64,000 nucleotides of DNA from Acidovorax sp. 1608163. Its GTDB lineage: Bacteria; Pseudomonadota; Gammaproteobacteria; Burkholderiales; Burkholderiaceae_C. Every line of letters begins with the position of its first letter. Position 1 is the stretch's first letter. The notes under the pieces were generated by a model that was given only the letters and a program-made list of their open reading frames with translations, was not told the origin of the DNA and searched no databases. Both the position numbers and the translations under genes were made by a program. The stretch covers positions 2,304,501 to 2,368,500 of the forward strand of contig NZ_CP033069.1 of the NCBI RefSeq assembly GCF_003669015.1. Direction: 5' to 3'. Shown in pieces: positions 34,865 to 43,393 of the stretch.

Positions 34865-35116
34865 ATGCTGTCTTTGTTGGGAACCCTGCTTGTGGGTCTG
34901 GTGGTGGGTCTGATTGCGCGGGCCGTCAAACCGGGCGATGACAAGCTCGGCTGGATCATGACGGCGCTGCTGGGGGTGGCGGGATCGTTTTTGGCCACCT
35001 ATGTGGGCGTGGCCATGGGGTGGTATGCACAAGGCGCTGCCGCGGGCTGGTTCGCCTCGGTGATCGGCGCGGTGGTGCTGTTGGTGATTTACAGCCTGGT
35101 CAAAAGCAAAGGCTAA
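34865..35116 (+). CDS. GlsB/YeaQ/YmgE family stress-response membrane protein
   Basis: An 83-residue protein with three predicted membrane helices. It has the family wording GLIARAVKPGDDKLGW, then LLGVAGSFLATYVG and SVIGAVVLLVIYSLV. The ATG at 34865 follows GAAAG at suitable distance; the longer open frame upstream is not protein-like. These small membrane proteins are induced in stress, with unknown mechanism. Confidence 0.9.
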   Translation: MLSLLGTLLVGLVVGLIARAVKPGDDKLGWIMTALLGVAGSFLATYVGVAMGWYAQGAAAGWFASVIGAVVLLVIYSLVKSKG

Positions 35117-35216
35117 GCCAGCCCCGCTGCAAGGCCAGTGTGGCCGTGCAAGAGGTAGGCAGAGGGGCAGACTGGGCGCCCTGCCCTTGTCCGCCCATGC
35201 CTGCCGCCTTTACGCG

Positions 35217-36939
35217 CTAGGGTGCTGTGCAGACAAAGCCGCTGGCATCCTCTACGCTGCCTGTGCCCTTGTATTTGGCAAACTGTGGGTAGGGGCACAG
35301 GGGCCGCGTGCGGTTCGGAAAATCAGCGCTGCTGGCCAGGGCCTTGGCGGTGATGCTCTGCGGTGCAATGCCTTTTTCCACCCAATCCACCATGGTCTGG
35401 ATGGAGTCGAAGTTGTCAGTGGCTGGCCCGCCAGAGCAGTGGTTCATGCCGGGTACCAAAAAGGTCCTTGCAAAGTTCTGGGTGGCGGCCATGCCGCCGT
35501 TGTTGGCTGCCAGGCGCTCGTAGTAGTCAATGGTGTCAAACGCCGAGAAGATCGGGTCTGACATGCCGTGGATGAACAGCATCTTGCCCCGCGCTGCTGG
35601 AAAGCGGCCAGCTTGTCATCACGGTACGTGTCGTAGATGGCTGAGTAAGCCTCCATGCGGGTGGGGTCCGTGTCAAAGTTGAACTTGAGCGGGTCGAACG
35701 CCACATCGGGGGGCGTGAAGAATTCGTTGGTCAGTGCGTCCACCATGAGGGTGATGTAGCGGGCGTCGGGCGTGGCTGTGGTGGAGTTGCCCAGCGTCCA
35801 GCTGCGCCAGCCAGAGGCGGCCAAGCCTGCGTCCCAGGGCTGGCCTGTGTAAAGCCCCTTGCCTGCTGAATTGCGTGGGCCGGCAAACACATTTTTGAGT
35901 GCGCCCACTTGCGCTGATGACAGGCAACTGTCCGTCTTGCTGCCGCTGCATTGCAGCACGGCGGGGTCGAACGCCTTGCAGGCCTGGAAGTTTTGCGCCA
36001 GGCCATCGACCACCCCGTCGGCAGCGTCGCACGTGGCATTGACGGCATTGGCTACCAGCTTGAGATCGCCATTGCTGAAGGCCTGCGACAGGATGCGCTT
36101 GCCGCTGGCGTCTTGTGGCGCGATGGCGTTGAACTGGATGGTGTTCCACATGGCGGCCACCGTGGCGCCGCTGGACACGCGCATGGCGGGCGCCCCTGCG
36201 GTGATGCCGTCAAAGTAATCTGGAAACCGCTGCGAGAACATCATGCCCTGGCGTCCACCGCCTGAGCAGCCCGAAAAGTACGAGCGGTCTGGCTTGCGGC
36301 CATAACGGGTGCTGATGAGCGACTTAGAGGCCACCGCCGTTTTGTCGTACGAGTTGTAGGCGTGGTCAATGCGCGCCTGCGGGTCGGCACCAAAGCTGGC
36401 GCTGGTGCCGCTGTGCCCCGCATCGGTGGACACCACGGCAAACCCTTGCCCCAGGGGGATGCGGTGCCGCCCGAGATGCTGGAGCTGAGCGACGTGTCGC
36501 GCAAGATGCCGTCGTTGCCCCCACCACCGATGAACAGAAACCGCCCATTCCATTGGTCCGGCAGGCTCAGCTGAAAGCCGATGGCGTAGTTTTTGCCATC
36601 CACGCCCACACGGGGGTTGATGCTGCCGGTGACCACGCAGTGCCCAGGCAGAAAGCTGCCCGAAGCGGCGCCGCCAGGGCGGCGGGTGTCCGCAGCTACA
36701 TAACTGGTGGCCAGCGTGGTGCCGCTGAGCTGGGCCTTGGCGACCAGGTCGGCGCAGGCGGCCGCTGGATTGGTGGTTTCGGTGACCAGCACGGCGCTGC
36801 CGCCGCCGCAGGCACTCAACGCCAGCGTCAGCGGTGCCAGCAGTGCTGTGGGCCAGCGGCTGGTGCGCAGTGCGGGGCCCGTTTTGCCGGGTGGGGTTTG
36901 AAGGGCCCGGCCGTGGTGTGTTGGGCGTGTTTGGGGCAT
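35217..36939 (-). pseudogene. Tannase/feruloyl esterase family protein with two frame breaks
   Basis: Three frames together encode one tannase-family esterase. The first (36939 leftward) has a lipoprotein-type signal (LLAPLTLALSACGGG) and QWNGRFLFIGGGGNDG. The second has FAVVSTDAGHSG and the nucleophile motif FSGCSGGGRQGM. The third has the Asp and His of the triad in LFIHGMSDPIFSAFD and PGMNHCSGGPATDNFD. The joins are at a run of five G (36464-36468) and a run of four C (35587-35590); one added base at each restores PLGQGFAVVSTD and RGGKMLFIHG. It would hydrolyse aromatic esters in the periplasm. It lies 46 bp after the Bug gene, probably one operon. Confidence 0.85.
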
Positions 36940-36985
36940 GGCATGTCTCCTTGTGTTTTTGTGTGCTCTGAAACGCAGCGCAGGA

Positions 36986-38008
36986 TCAGTCGGCCTTGAA
37001 CCCGGTGGCGGCTACGGCCTTGCCCCAGGTCACGGCGTCGGCCGCAATCACGCGGGCAAACTCCTCGCGGGTGGTGCCGGTCGCGCGAAAGCCAGCGTCT
37101 TCCAGCTTGGCCTTGCCATCGGCCGATTGCACGGCCTTGATCACGTCGGCCTGCAGGCGCACCAGGATGTCGGGCGGCGTCTTGCTGGGCGCCACGATGC
37201 CAAACCACGAATTGAATTCCAGGCCGCTGTACCCCTGCTCTTTCATGGTGGGTACATCGGGCAACGCGTTGGACCGGGTGCCACCCGTGGTGCCCAGGGC
37301 AATCAGCTTGCCCGCTTTCACATTGGGGGCCGCCAGGCCCACGCTGGCAAAGACGCCCTGGACATCGCCACCAAACAAGCCCCCCAGCGCGTCGGCCGTG
37401 CTTTTGTAGTGCACGGGCTCGGGCTTGAGCTTGACGGCCTCGCCAAACATGAAGGCGCCAAAGTGGCCCGGGGTGCCTGCACCAAATGTGGCCAGGAACA
37501 GCCCCTTTTGCTGCTGTGTCCAGGCCACAAAATCTTTGACGTTGCGCGCGGGCACCTTTTGCGGGTTGACCAGCAAGGCAAAGTCTGCAGTGACAACCTG
37601 GCTGACTGCGGCAAAGTCCTTTTGCGGGTCGTAGGGCAGCTTGTTGTAGCTGCTGGGGGCAATGCTAAGCTGGCCCGTTTCGCCCAGCATCAGCGTGTAG
37701 CCATCGGGGGTTGCGCGTGCGGCCTCGCTCGCGGCAATCAAGCCGCCAGCGCCAGGCTTGTTGTCCACGATGACGCCCAGGTTGCCCCAGCCTTCCGAAA
37801 GCTTTTGCGCCAGCAGCCGGGCCACGATGTCTGGCCCCGTGCCTGCGGCAAAGCCCACGATGATGCGCACGGGCTTGTTGGGGTACGGCGCCGTTTGCGC
37901 CCAGGCCCCAGTGAAGGGCGCGAGGCCGGTGGCCAGCACCGCAGCCATGCTGGCAAGCCGGAGGGCGCTGCGGCGGTTGGTTGGGGCGGGGTGGGGTTGG
38001 TGTGTCAT
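36986..38008 (-). CDS. Bug-family tripartite tricarboxylate transporter substrate-binding protein
   Basis: The start at 38008 (MTHQPHPAPTNRRSALRLASM) has AGGAG ten bases upstream and gives a signal peptide cut near GAWAQ. The mature protein begins PYPNKPVRIIVGFAAGTGPDIVAR and has NKPGAGGLIA and DGYTLMLG, the usual Bug/TctC pattern. Bug proteins capture carboxylates in the periplasm for TctAB or for sensing. No TctAB genes are adjacent. It is flanked by a DUF3237 gene and the tannase gene on the same strand, so its ligand may be an aromatic acid released by the esterase; that is inference. Confidence 0.9.
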   Translation of the reverse strand: MTHQPHPAPTNRRSALRLASMAAVLATGLAPFTGAWAQTAPYPNKPVRIIVGFAAGTGPDIVARLLAQKLSEGWGNLGVIVDNKPGAGGLIAASEAARATPDGYTLMLGETGQLSIAPSSYNKLPYDPQKDFAAVSQVVTADFALLVNPQKVPARNVKDFVAWTQQQKGLFLATFGAGTPGHFGAFMFGEAVKLKPEPVHYKSTADALGGLFGGDVQGVFASVGLAAPNVKAGKLIALGTTGGTRSNALPDVPTMKEQGYSGLEFNSWFGIVAPSKTPPDILVRLQADVIKAVQSADGKAKLEDAGFRATGTTREEFARVIAADAVTWGKAVAATGFKAD

Positions 38009-38107
38009 GGCAAAGGTCTCCTGGTGTTTTTCGAGTGCTGGGTGTGATTGGTGTGATGGGCCCATGGCGGGCCGAGAAGCTGATCGTTCTGGCATGTGCT
38101 GACGTGT

Positions 38108-38584
38108 CTACATCACCTCCCAAAAGCGCATGGCCACTGCATCCGGGTAACGGGCGCCGCTGCCGGTGAACAGGCGCTCGGCAATCCAGCGCAAGGTGGG
38201 GGACGCGGTTTCAAACTGGGGGCTACAGCGAAAGTAGATGAGCGCCGGGTCCACCAGCTCGCCGCGGGCCAGCTGTGCCATCAGCTCCGCCGGGCCCGCG
38301 CGCAAGGCGCGGTTTTGCACATAGACGAGGTCACCGGCATCGGTCTCCAGCGTGTAGCGGGCATCCAGCTCGGCCAGGGTGTCGCTCACGATGAGCTGAA
38401 AATCCGCCCCTCCCGCCAGCACCCGCGCTTGCCAGCCATCGCCCGTGGCGTGGCCGCCGGTGATGGGGATCAGGCGGCGCAGGCCATGCACGGTGCGGCC
38501 CACCTCTTGGGGGGCGCCCACCTGCACACGCAGGTCGGCAAAAAAGCGCAAACGGGGTTCAGGCAATGGGACAGGTTCGGTCAT
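38108..38584 (-). CDS. DUF3237 domain protein
   Basis: The start at 38584 (MTEPVPLPEPRLRFFADLRVQVG) is used; ten residues upstream look non-coding. A single beta-barrel-like DUF3237 domain is seen: PITGGHATGDGWQARVLAGGADFQ, and DPALIYFRCSPQFETASP near the end. Proteins of this family often accompany aromatic catabolism genes and Bug proteins. It is first of the DUF3237-Bug-tannase operon and divergent from the LuxR-type regulator. Confidence 0.85.
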   Translation of the reverse strand: MTEPVPLPEPRLRFFADLRVQVGAPQEVGRTVHGLRRLIPITGGHATGDGWQARVLAGGADFQLIVSDTLAELDARYTLETDAGDLVYVQNRALRAGPAELMAQLARGELVDPALIYFRCSPQFETASPTLRWIAERLFTGSGARYPDAVAMRFWEVM

Positions 38585-38650
38585 AGTGGGCTTTGGGGTT
38601 TTGGCAAGGTGCAACGCAACCTAGCGTAAGCCCTGTGGCGCTTGATTCGC

Positions 38651-38668
38651 GTCATCCCTGAAGATGAC
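38651..38668. promoter_or_regulatory. Dyad GTCATC-6-GATGAC in the LuxR/DUF3237 divergent promoter
   Basis: A perfect six-base inverted repeat with a six-base spacer, between the divergent starts at 38584 and 38707. Both the position and the 18-bp span suit a LuxR-type dimer site. Confidence 0.5.
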
Positions 38669-38706
38669 ACGATGACTTTCACCTGCCGTTGCGCTGCATA
38701 CCACCC

Positions 38707-39543
38707 ATGAGGCACTGGCTCCCAGCAAGCACCTTGGGCGATGGCATTGCGCCGCCCACTCACGGCACGGTCGCGGCCCTGGGCGGCATGGTCCAGCGGC
38801 TGGGCGATGCCGGCTTTGCCAGCGGCTTGCTGCAAGAGCTGGCCCCTGTGCTGCCCGCCGCGTCGTGGTCGGTGTACCGCACAGGGCGCCATTGCCAGCC
38901 CACGCTGTTCATGTCCGCCAGCCACGGCATTCCAGACACCACGCGAGATTGCTGGTGGGCCTACCTCTCAGGCCCTTATCGCAGCGACCGCACTTGGGGG
39001 GAATCGGTCGCAGCCGCTCCCAGCACCCGCTTGTGCCACCTCACCGCCAGCGAAGTGGGCGGCGAACACCAGGCGCGCGTGTATGAGGCCCACGGCATGG
39101 CCGAGCGGGTCTCCATTGTCGAGCACGAAAACGATGGCGCCGTGTTTGCCGTCAACTTTTACCGCCACCAGCACCAACGGCCGTTTCTGGACCGGCAGAT
39201 CAGCGACTTTGAAACCATGGCCCCCGTACTGCTGGCCCTGGCGCGCAAGCACATTGCCCTGGCCCAGCACCAGCCTGTGGCCTTGCCAAACACCCCCAAC
39301 CCACTCCAGGGCTTGCCCCAGCAATTGCCTGCGCTGCGCGAGCGCCTGCTGCGTGCCCATGCGGGCCTGACCGAGCGCGAGCTCGACGTGTGCACCCGCC
39401 TGCTGCAGGGGATGACGCAAGAGGGTATTGCCTGCGACTTGGGCCTGAGCCTGCCCACCGTCAAAACCTACCGAAACCGCGCTTTTGGCCGCCTGGGCAT
39501 CCATTTTCGCAACGAGTTGTTTGCGCTGGCGCTGGGCCACTAA
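38707..39543 (+). CDS. LuxR family transcriptional regulator
   Basis: A protein of about 278 residues. The N-terminal two thirds have no annotated sensor motif that I can name. The C-terminal domain is a clear LuxR/FixJ HTH: GLTERELDVCTRLLQGMTQEGIACDLGLSLPTVKTYRNRAFGRLGIHFRNEL. The ATG at 38707 begins RHWLPASTLGDG; another in-frame ATG lies six codons upstream. The divergent position makes it the probable regulator of the DUF3237-Bug-tannase operon. Confidence 0.85.
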   Translation: MRHWLPASTLGDGIAPPTHGTVAALGGMVQRLGDAGFASGLLQELAPVLPAASWSVYRTGRHCQPTLFMSASHGIPDTTRDCWWAYLSGPYRSDRTWGESVAAAPSTRLCHLTASEVGGEHQARVYEAHGMAERVSIVEHENDGAVFAVNFYRHQHQRPFLDRQISDFETMAPVLLALARKHIALAQHQPVALPNTPNPLQGLPQQLPALRERLLRAHAGLTERELDVCTRLLQGMTQEGIACDLGLSLPTVKTYRNRAFGRLGIHFRNELFALALGH

Positions 39544-39703
39544 GAACCTGTTCTAAGCCTTGGCAGGCGGCGCTGTCGCCAGGCACCCCTCCTCTTTTCA
39601 AAGGGCCCTCGCCCTTCATCCCCTCTTAATCTTGACCGCTTCCAATGCAGTTCGTGGGCAGACAGCCTGCGCCTTCTCGGTTCATCTTCTTTGAAAGTTA
39701 CCC

Positions 39704-39961
39704 ATGAAACTGCACATCACCGCACTCGTTTTGGCCCTTGGTTCTGCTGCTGCATTTGCTGGCCCCACCTGCAATGTTCCGCAAGACAAATGGATGAAAG
39801 AGGCCGACTTCAAGGCCGGGCTGGAAAAGCAGGGCTACCAGATCCGCACCTTCAAGGTCAGCAAGGGCAAGTGCTACGAAATCTACGGCTTGGACAAAGC
39901 TGGCAAAAAGGTGGAAATCTATTTCGACCCCGCCACTGGCGCTGAACTCGAACGCAAGTAA
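39704..39961 (+). CDS. Exported PepSY domain protein
   Basis: An 85-residue protein with a signal peptide (LHITALVLALGSAAAFAGP). One PepSY-like domain follows: EADFKAGLEKQGYQIRTFKVSKGKCYEIYGLDKAGKKVEIYFDPATGAEL. Such small periplasmic PepSY proteins are commonly encoded beside cytochrome b and two-component genes, as here. It probably starts an operon of five genes reaching to 43336. Confidence 0.88.
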   Translation: MKLHITALVLALGSAAAFAGPTCNVPQDKWMKEADFKAGLEKQGYQIRTFKVSKGKCYEIYGLDKAGKKVEIYFDPATGAELERK

Positions 39962-40008
39962 AGCAACGTCGCGCAGACCGACCCAGGCCATTGCCAAGCG
40001 AGTTGCCC

Positions 40009-40554
40009 ATGAAACCTAGCCCTTCTGATCAAGCCCCCTCAGCCACCAAAGTGTGGGACCCGTTCGTTCGCATTTTTCACTGGAGCCTGGTCACCTGCGT
40101 GGTCTTGAACCAGTTTGTGCTGGAAGACGGCAAAACTGCGCACGAGTGGGTGGGCTACACCGCCAGTGCGCTGGTGTTGGCGCGCGTGGTGTGGGGCTTC
40201 GTGGGCAGCAGGCACGCGCGGTTCAGCGACTTCTTCCCCACCCCTGGCCGACTGCTCCGCCACGTGCAGGCCCTGCGCCAGGGTCAGCACTTGCACTATG
40301 AGGGGCATAACCCACTGGGCGCTCTGATGATGCTGGCGTTGATGGCGCTTGTGCTGGCCCTGGGCGCCACGGGCTGGCTGCAAACCACTGACGCATTGTT
40401 TGGCGAAGAATGGCTGATGGAACTGCACGAGAGCTTGGCGCAAGCGCTGCTTTGGGCTGCAGGATTGCACGCGGTGGCGGCCATTGCCATGGGGTGGCTT
40501 GAGCGCGTGCGCCTGGTGCGTGCGATGGTCACGGGTGTGAAGCAGCGTTATTGA
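40009..40554 (+). CDS. Cytochrome b561-type membrane protein
   Basis: The start at 40009 (MKPSPSDQAPSATKVWDPFVRIFHWSLV) is used; six codons upstream is an alternative. Four membrane helices are visible. Haem-ligand His residues fit the positions RIFHWSL, AHEWVG, ELHES and GLHAVAA. The family passes electrons across the inner membrane between quinol and a periplasmic or cytoplasmic partner. Its stop overlaps the open frame of the next gene. Confidence 0.88.
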   Translation: MKPSPSDQAPSATKVWDPFVRIFHWSLVTCVVLNQFVLEDGKTAHEWVGYTASALVLARVVWGFVGSRHARFSDFFPTPGRLLRHVQALRQGQHLHYEGHNPLGALMMLALMALVLALGATGWLQTTDALFGEEWLMELHESLAQALLWAAGLHAVAAIAMGWLERVRLVRAMVTGVKQRY

Positions 40555-40568
40555 GACGAAGGCCCCAG

Positions 40569-41234
40569 GTGCGACTGCTGTTGTTGGAAGACGACCTGAC
40601 GTTGGGCGAAGGCCTGCGGGACTATCTTGAGCAGGACGGTTACCTGGTGGACTGGTGCTCCACGCTGGCACAAACCCGGGTGTTGGCCTCCGATCCTTAC
40701 GACGCGTGGCTGCTCGACTGGAATTTGCCCGACGGATCCGCCCTGGACTGGCTGCGGGGCCTGCGCTCCAAAGGGGCCAAGACCCCGGCGCTGGTGCTTA
40801 CCGCGCGGGATTTGCTCAGCGACCGCATTCACGGCCTGGACAGCGGGGCAGATGATTTCCTGGTCAAGCCCTTTGCCCCTGAAGAACTGTGCGCCCGCCT
40901 GCGCGCCCTGTTCCGGCGCATGGCGGGTGGCACCCCTTGCAAGACGTTTGGAGCCGTGGACGTGGCTTTGGCCGACAAGACCGTGCGCCTGCACGGCCAG
41001 CGGGTGGAGCTGACGGCCCGCGAATGGGCGGTGCTGGAGGCCTTGGTGCTGCGCGCAGGGCGCACCGTTTCAGCCGCCGACCTGGAGGCGCTGGTGCTAG
41101 GGCTGGACAGTGAACTCAGCAGCAACGCCCTACAGGTACACGTTTTTCACCTGCGCAGCAAACTGGGCAAAGGTCTGATTCAGACAGTGCGTGGCTTGGG
41201 TTACCGGATAGAGGCACCCCATGCCATTGGCTGA
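40569..41234 (+). CDS. OmpR-family response regulator
   Basis: The GTG at 40569 (MRLLLLEDDLTLGEGLRDYL) is chosen over an overlapping TTG at 40551 because the receiver domain begins right there and GAAGG lies about ten bases upstream. Receiver residues are the acidic pair in LLEDD, the phosphoacceptor Asp in WLLDWNLPDG, Thr in VLTARD and Lys in FLVKPF. The C-terminal winged helix ends VHVFHLRSKLGKGLIQTVRGLGYRIE. It overlaps the kinase gene by 14 bases, so the pair is coupled. Confidence 0.92.
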   Translation: MRLLLLEDDLTLGEGLRDYLEQDGYLVDWCSTLAQTRVLASDPYDAWLLDWNLPDGSALDWLRGLRSKGAKTPALVLTARDLLSDRIHGLDSGADDFLVKPFAPEELCARLRALFRRMAGGTPCKTFGAVDVALADKTVRLHGQRVELTAREWAVLEALVLRAGRTVSAADLEALVLGLDSELSSNALQVHVFHLRSKLGKGLIQTVRGLGYRIEAPHAIG

Positions 41235-42588
41235 TGGCCTGCGCGCGGCCCATCCTCCGTCCATTCGTGGCCGATTGACGCAATCGCTCCTGTGGACCGC
41301 CATTGCTTTTGGTTTGCTGACCACACTGGTCGTCTGGCTGGTGATGGCCCATGAGATGGGTGAGCTGATGGACCAGGAGCTGCGCGAGACTGCCGAGATT
41401 TTTCATGGGGTGTTGGCAGCCCAGCCCGCCGAATCGGCAGGTGGCCCATTGAACGCCACTGCAGGCCCGCACTTTGGGTACGAGGAGCACTTGGTCTGGC
41501 AAGTGATCGACGCAGTGACGTTCGAGGTGCGGCAGCGCTCCCACAAGGCACCTGCACAGCCTTTGCTGGCGAAGGCCGACACCAAAGCCCTCTGGACTGC
41601 CGATGGTCAGTGGCGCGCCTTTGCCTTGCCCTTGAGCCCACAGGCAACGCACTATTTGGTGGTGGCACAAAGCCGCAATGAGCGCGATGAGGCACGCAGC
41701 GAGGTGGTGCTCTACACGCTGGGCGCAGCCCTTTCGTTGGGGCTGCTCTCTGCGTTGTGGATGAGCTGGCGCATCCGCCAGGAACTCAGCCCGCTGGGGG
41801 CCTTGAGCCAAGACGTGCAACGCTACGACCCCCTGCGCCCCGAGACGACACCCCGGGCTGAGCCCAGGGCGGAGCTGGTGCCTATCGAAGCTTCGGTGAC
41901 TGAGCTGGGGCAGCGGCTGGCCCGGCGTGTTGTGAGCGAGCGTGCCTTCACCGCCCATGCTGCACATGCCTTGCGCACGCCTGTGGCAGGTATTGATGTG
42001 CAACTGGCCCTGGCCATCAAGGAGGCACCCGAAGCCATTCGCCCCCGGCTGGTGCGAGCCCGCGAGGCCGCTGGGCGCCTGGGGCGCGTGATGCAGGCGT
42101 TGCTGATGATGTTTCGCAGCGGCATCGAGCCCAAGCGCCAACCGATTGAGCTGGAACCATTTATCCGATCGCTCTCGTTCCACGACTTGAACATCGAGAT
42201 CCAAGCGCAAGGGCCTCTCTTTGCCGATCCCGATCTGCTTGCGGCCGCTTTGTTGAACCTGCTGGACAACGCCCAGCGTTTCCACGCCCGCACCGTTTCA
42301 GTCACGGCATGGAGCCGGGGCGCAGAGACGGTTTTGCGCCTGCAGGATGACGGCGACGGCTGCCCCCCGCAAACCAAGTCGGATCTGCAGCAGGCGCTGC
42401 GGCAGCAAGCTTACGCAGAGGGCAGTGCCATGCGTGGGCTGGGCTTGGTTTTGACCGATCTGGTGGTCCGCGCACATGGCGGGCATACTTCCCTACCCGA
42501 CTGTGCCCAAGGCTTTTGTATTGAGCTTTGCTGGCCAGATCCGGTGCAGGGCCCTTTGGCCCCGCAAGGCCAAAGAGCCACCCCATAA
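41221..42588 (+). CDS. QseC-like sensor histidine kinase
   Basis: A 455-residue kinase. TM1 (LLWTAIAFGLLTTLVVWLVMA), a periplasmic sensor of about 120 residues and TM2 (LYTLGAALSLGLLSALWMSW) precede the H-box FTAHAAHALRTPVAGI. An N-box LLNLLDNAQRF and G-boxes LQDDGDGCP and MRGLGLVL complete the catalytic domain. It pairs with the upstream response regulator. Context with PepSY and cytochrome b suggests a redox or metal signal; that is inference. Confidence 0.9.
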   Translation: MPLADGLRAAHPPSIRGRLTQSLLWTAIAFGLLTTLVVWLVMAHEMGELMDQELRETAEIFHGVLAAQPAESAGGPLNATAGPHFGYEEHLVWQVIDAVTFEVRQRSHKAPAQPLLAKADTKALWTADGQWRAFALPLSPQATHYLVVAQSRNERDEARSEVVLYTLGAALSLGLLSALWMSWRIRQELSPLGALSQDVQRYDPLRPETTPRAEPRAELVPIEASVTELGQRLARRVVSERAFTAHAAHALRTPVAGIDVQLALAIKEAPEAIRPRLVRAREAAGRLGRVMQALLMMFRSGIEPKRQPIELEPFIRSLSFHDLNIEIQAQGPLFADPDLLAAALLNLLDNAQRFHARTVSVTAWSRGAETVLRLQDDGDGCPPQTKSDLQQALRQQAYAEGSAMRGLGLVLTDLVVRAHGGHTSLPDCAQGFCIELCWPDPVQGPLAPQGQRATP

Positions 42589-42614
42589 AAATGACCCCGA
42601 GAGAGAGACCCCCG

Positions 42615-43336
42615 ATGAGAACCCAACTTCAAACCCCTCACCCCGTAGGCACGGTGCGCTTGTGCGCAGCGCTCTTGGGCCTGGCAAGCGCCCTGGCCGC
42701 ACATGCCGAGGCACCGATGCACACCGACGATGCCGGCACCCTGGGCCAAGGCACGATGAAGCTGGAGACTGTCATCGGCCGCGATGGCAAAACCCGGGGG
42801 GCGAGTTGCTGTGGGGCGCAGGGGTTTTGCCCAACCTGGAGATGGAAGTCTCGCTGGCACGGGCCACAGACCGCAGCACCGCACCATCGACCACGCTGAA
42901 AGGGCGTGGGCTGGGGCTGAAATGGGTGCCGTGGCAAAACGAAACGGGTTGGTCCCTGGGGGCGCGGCTGGATGTGGGGCACACCCGTGTGCGCGATCCA
43001 GCCACCCCCGTGCGTTTGACCCACCGCGAATACGCGCTCACCGGTTTGGCGACCTACCGCTTTGCGAACGAGCAGGTGCTGCACCTCAACGCGGGGCGCA
43101 AATCCACCAAGGTGGATGGCGCGCGCAACAATGCGGCCACCTGGGCTGTGGGGTACGAGCTGCCCTTGGCGCAGCGGCTGCAGTTCACCTCTGAGGTGTT
43201 TGGCGAGCGGCACAGCCGCCCCGACAAGGCCGTGGGCCTGCGCTATGAAGTGGCCGATGGGCTCAAGGTCTCTGCCGCAGTGGGCCGGGGCAATGGCCGC
43301 ACCTTCAGCCAGTTGGGCATGGCCTGGGAGTTTTGA
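42615..43336 (+). pseudogene. Outer-membrane beta-barrel-like exported protein, frame broken in a G6 run
   Basis: The N-terminus from the ATG at 42615 gives a signal peptide (RLCAALLGLASALAAHAEAP) and HTDDAGTLGQGTMKLET. The rest lies in another frame from about 42800: ELLWGAGVLPNLEMEVSLARA onward, with alternating polar and apolar strands ending QLGMAWEF, an aromatic C-terminus typical of outer-membrane proteins. One added base in the run of six G (42796-42801) restores KTRGGELLWGAG and a 240-residue protein. It follows the kinase gene by 26 bp. Confidence 0.75.
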
Positions 43337-43393
43337 GTCTGGTTCTGGGCGCCGGTGCTAGGCCTCTGGCCAGCACGGCACAATCAGCAGCCT

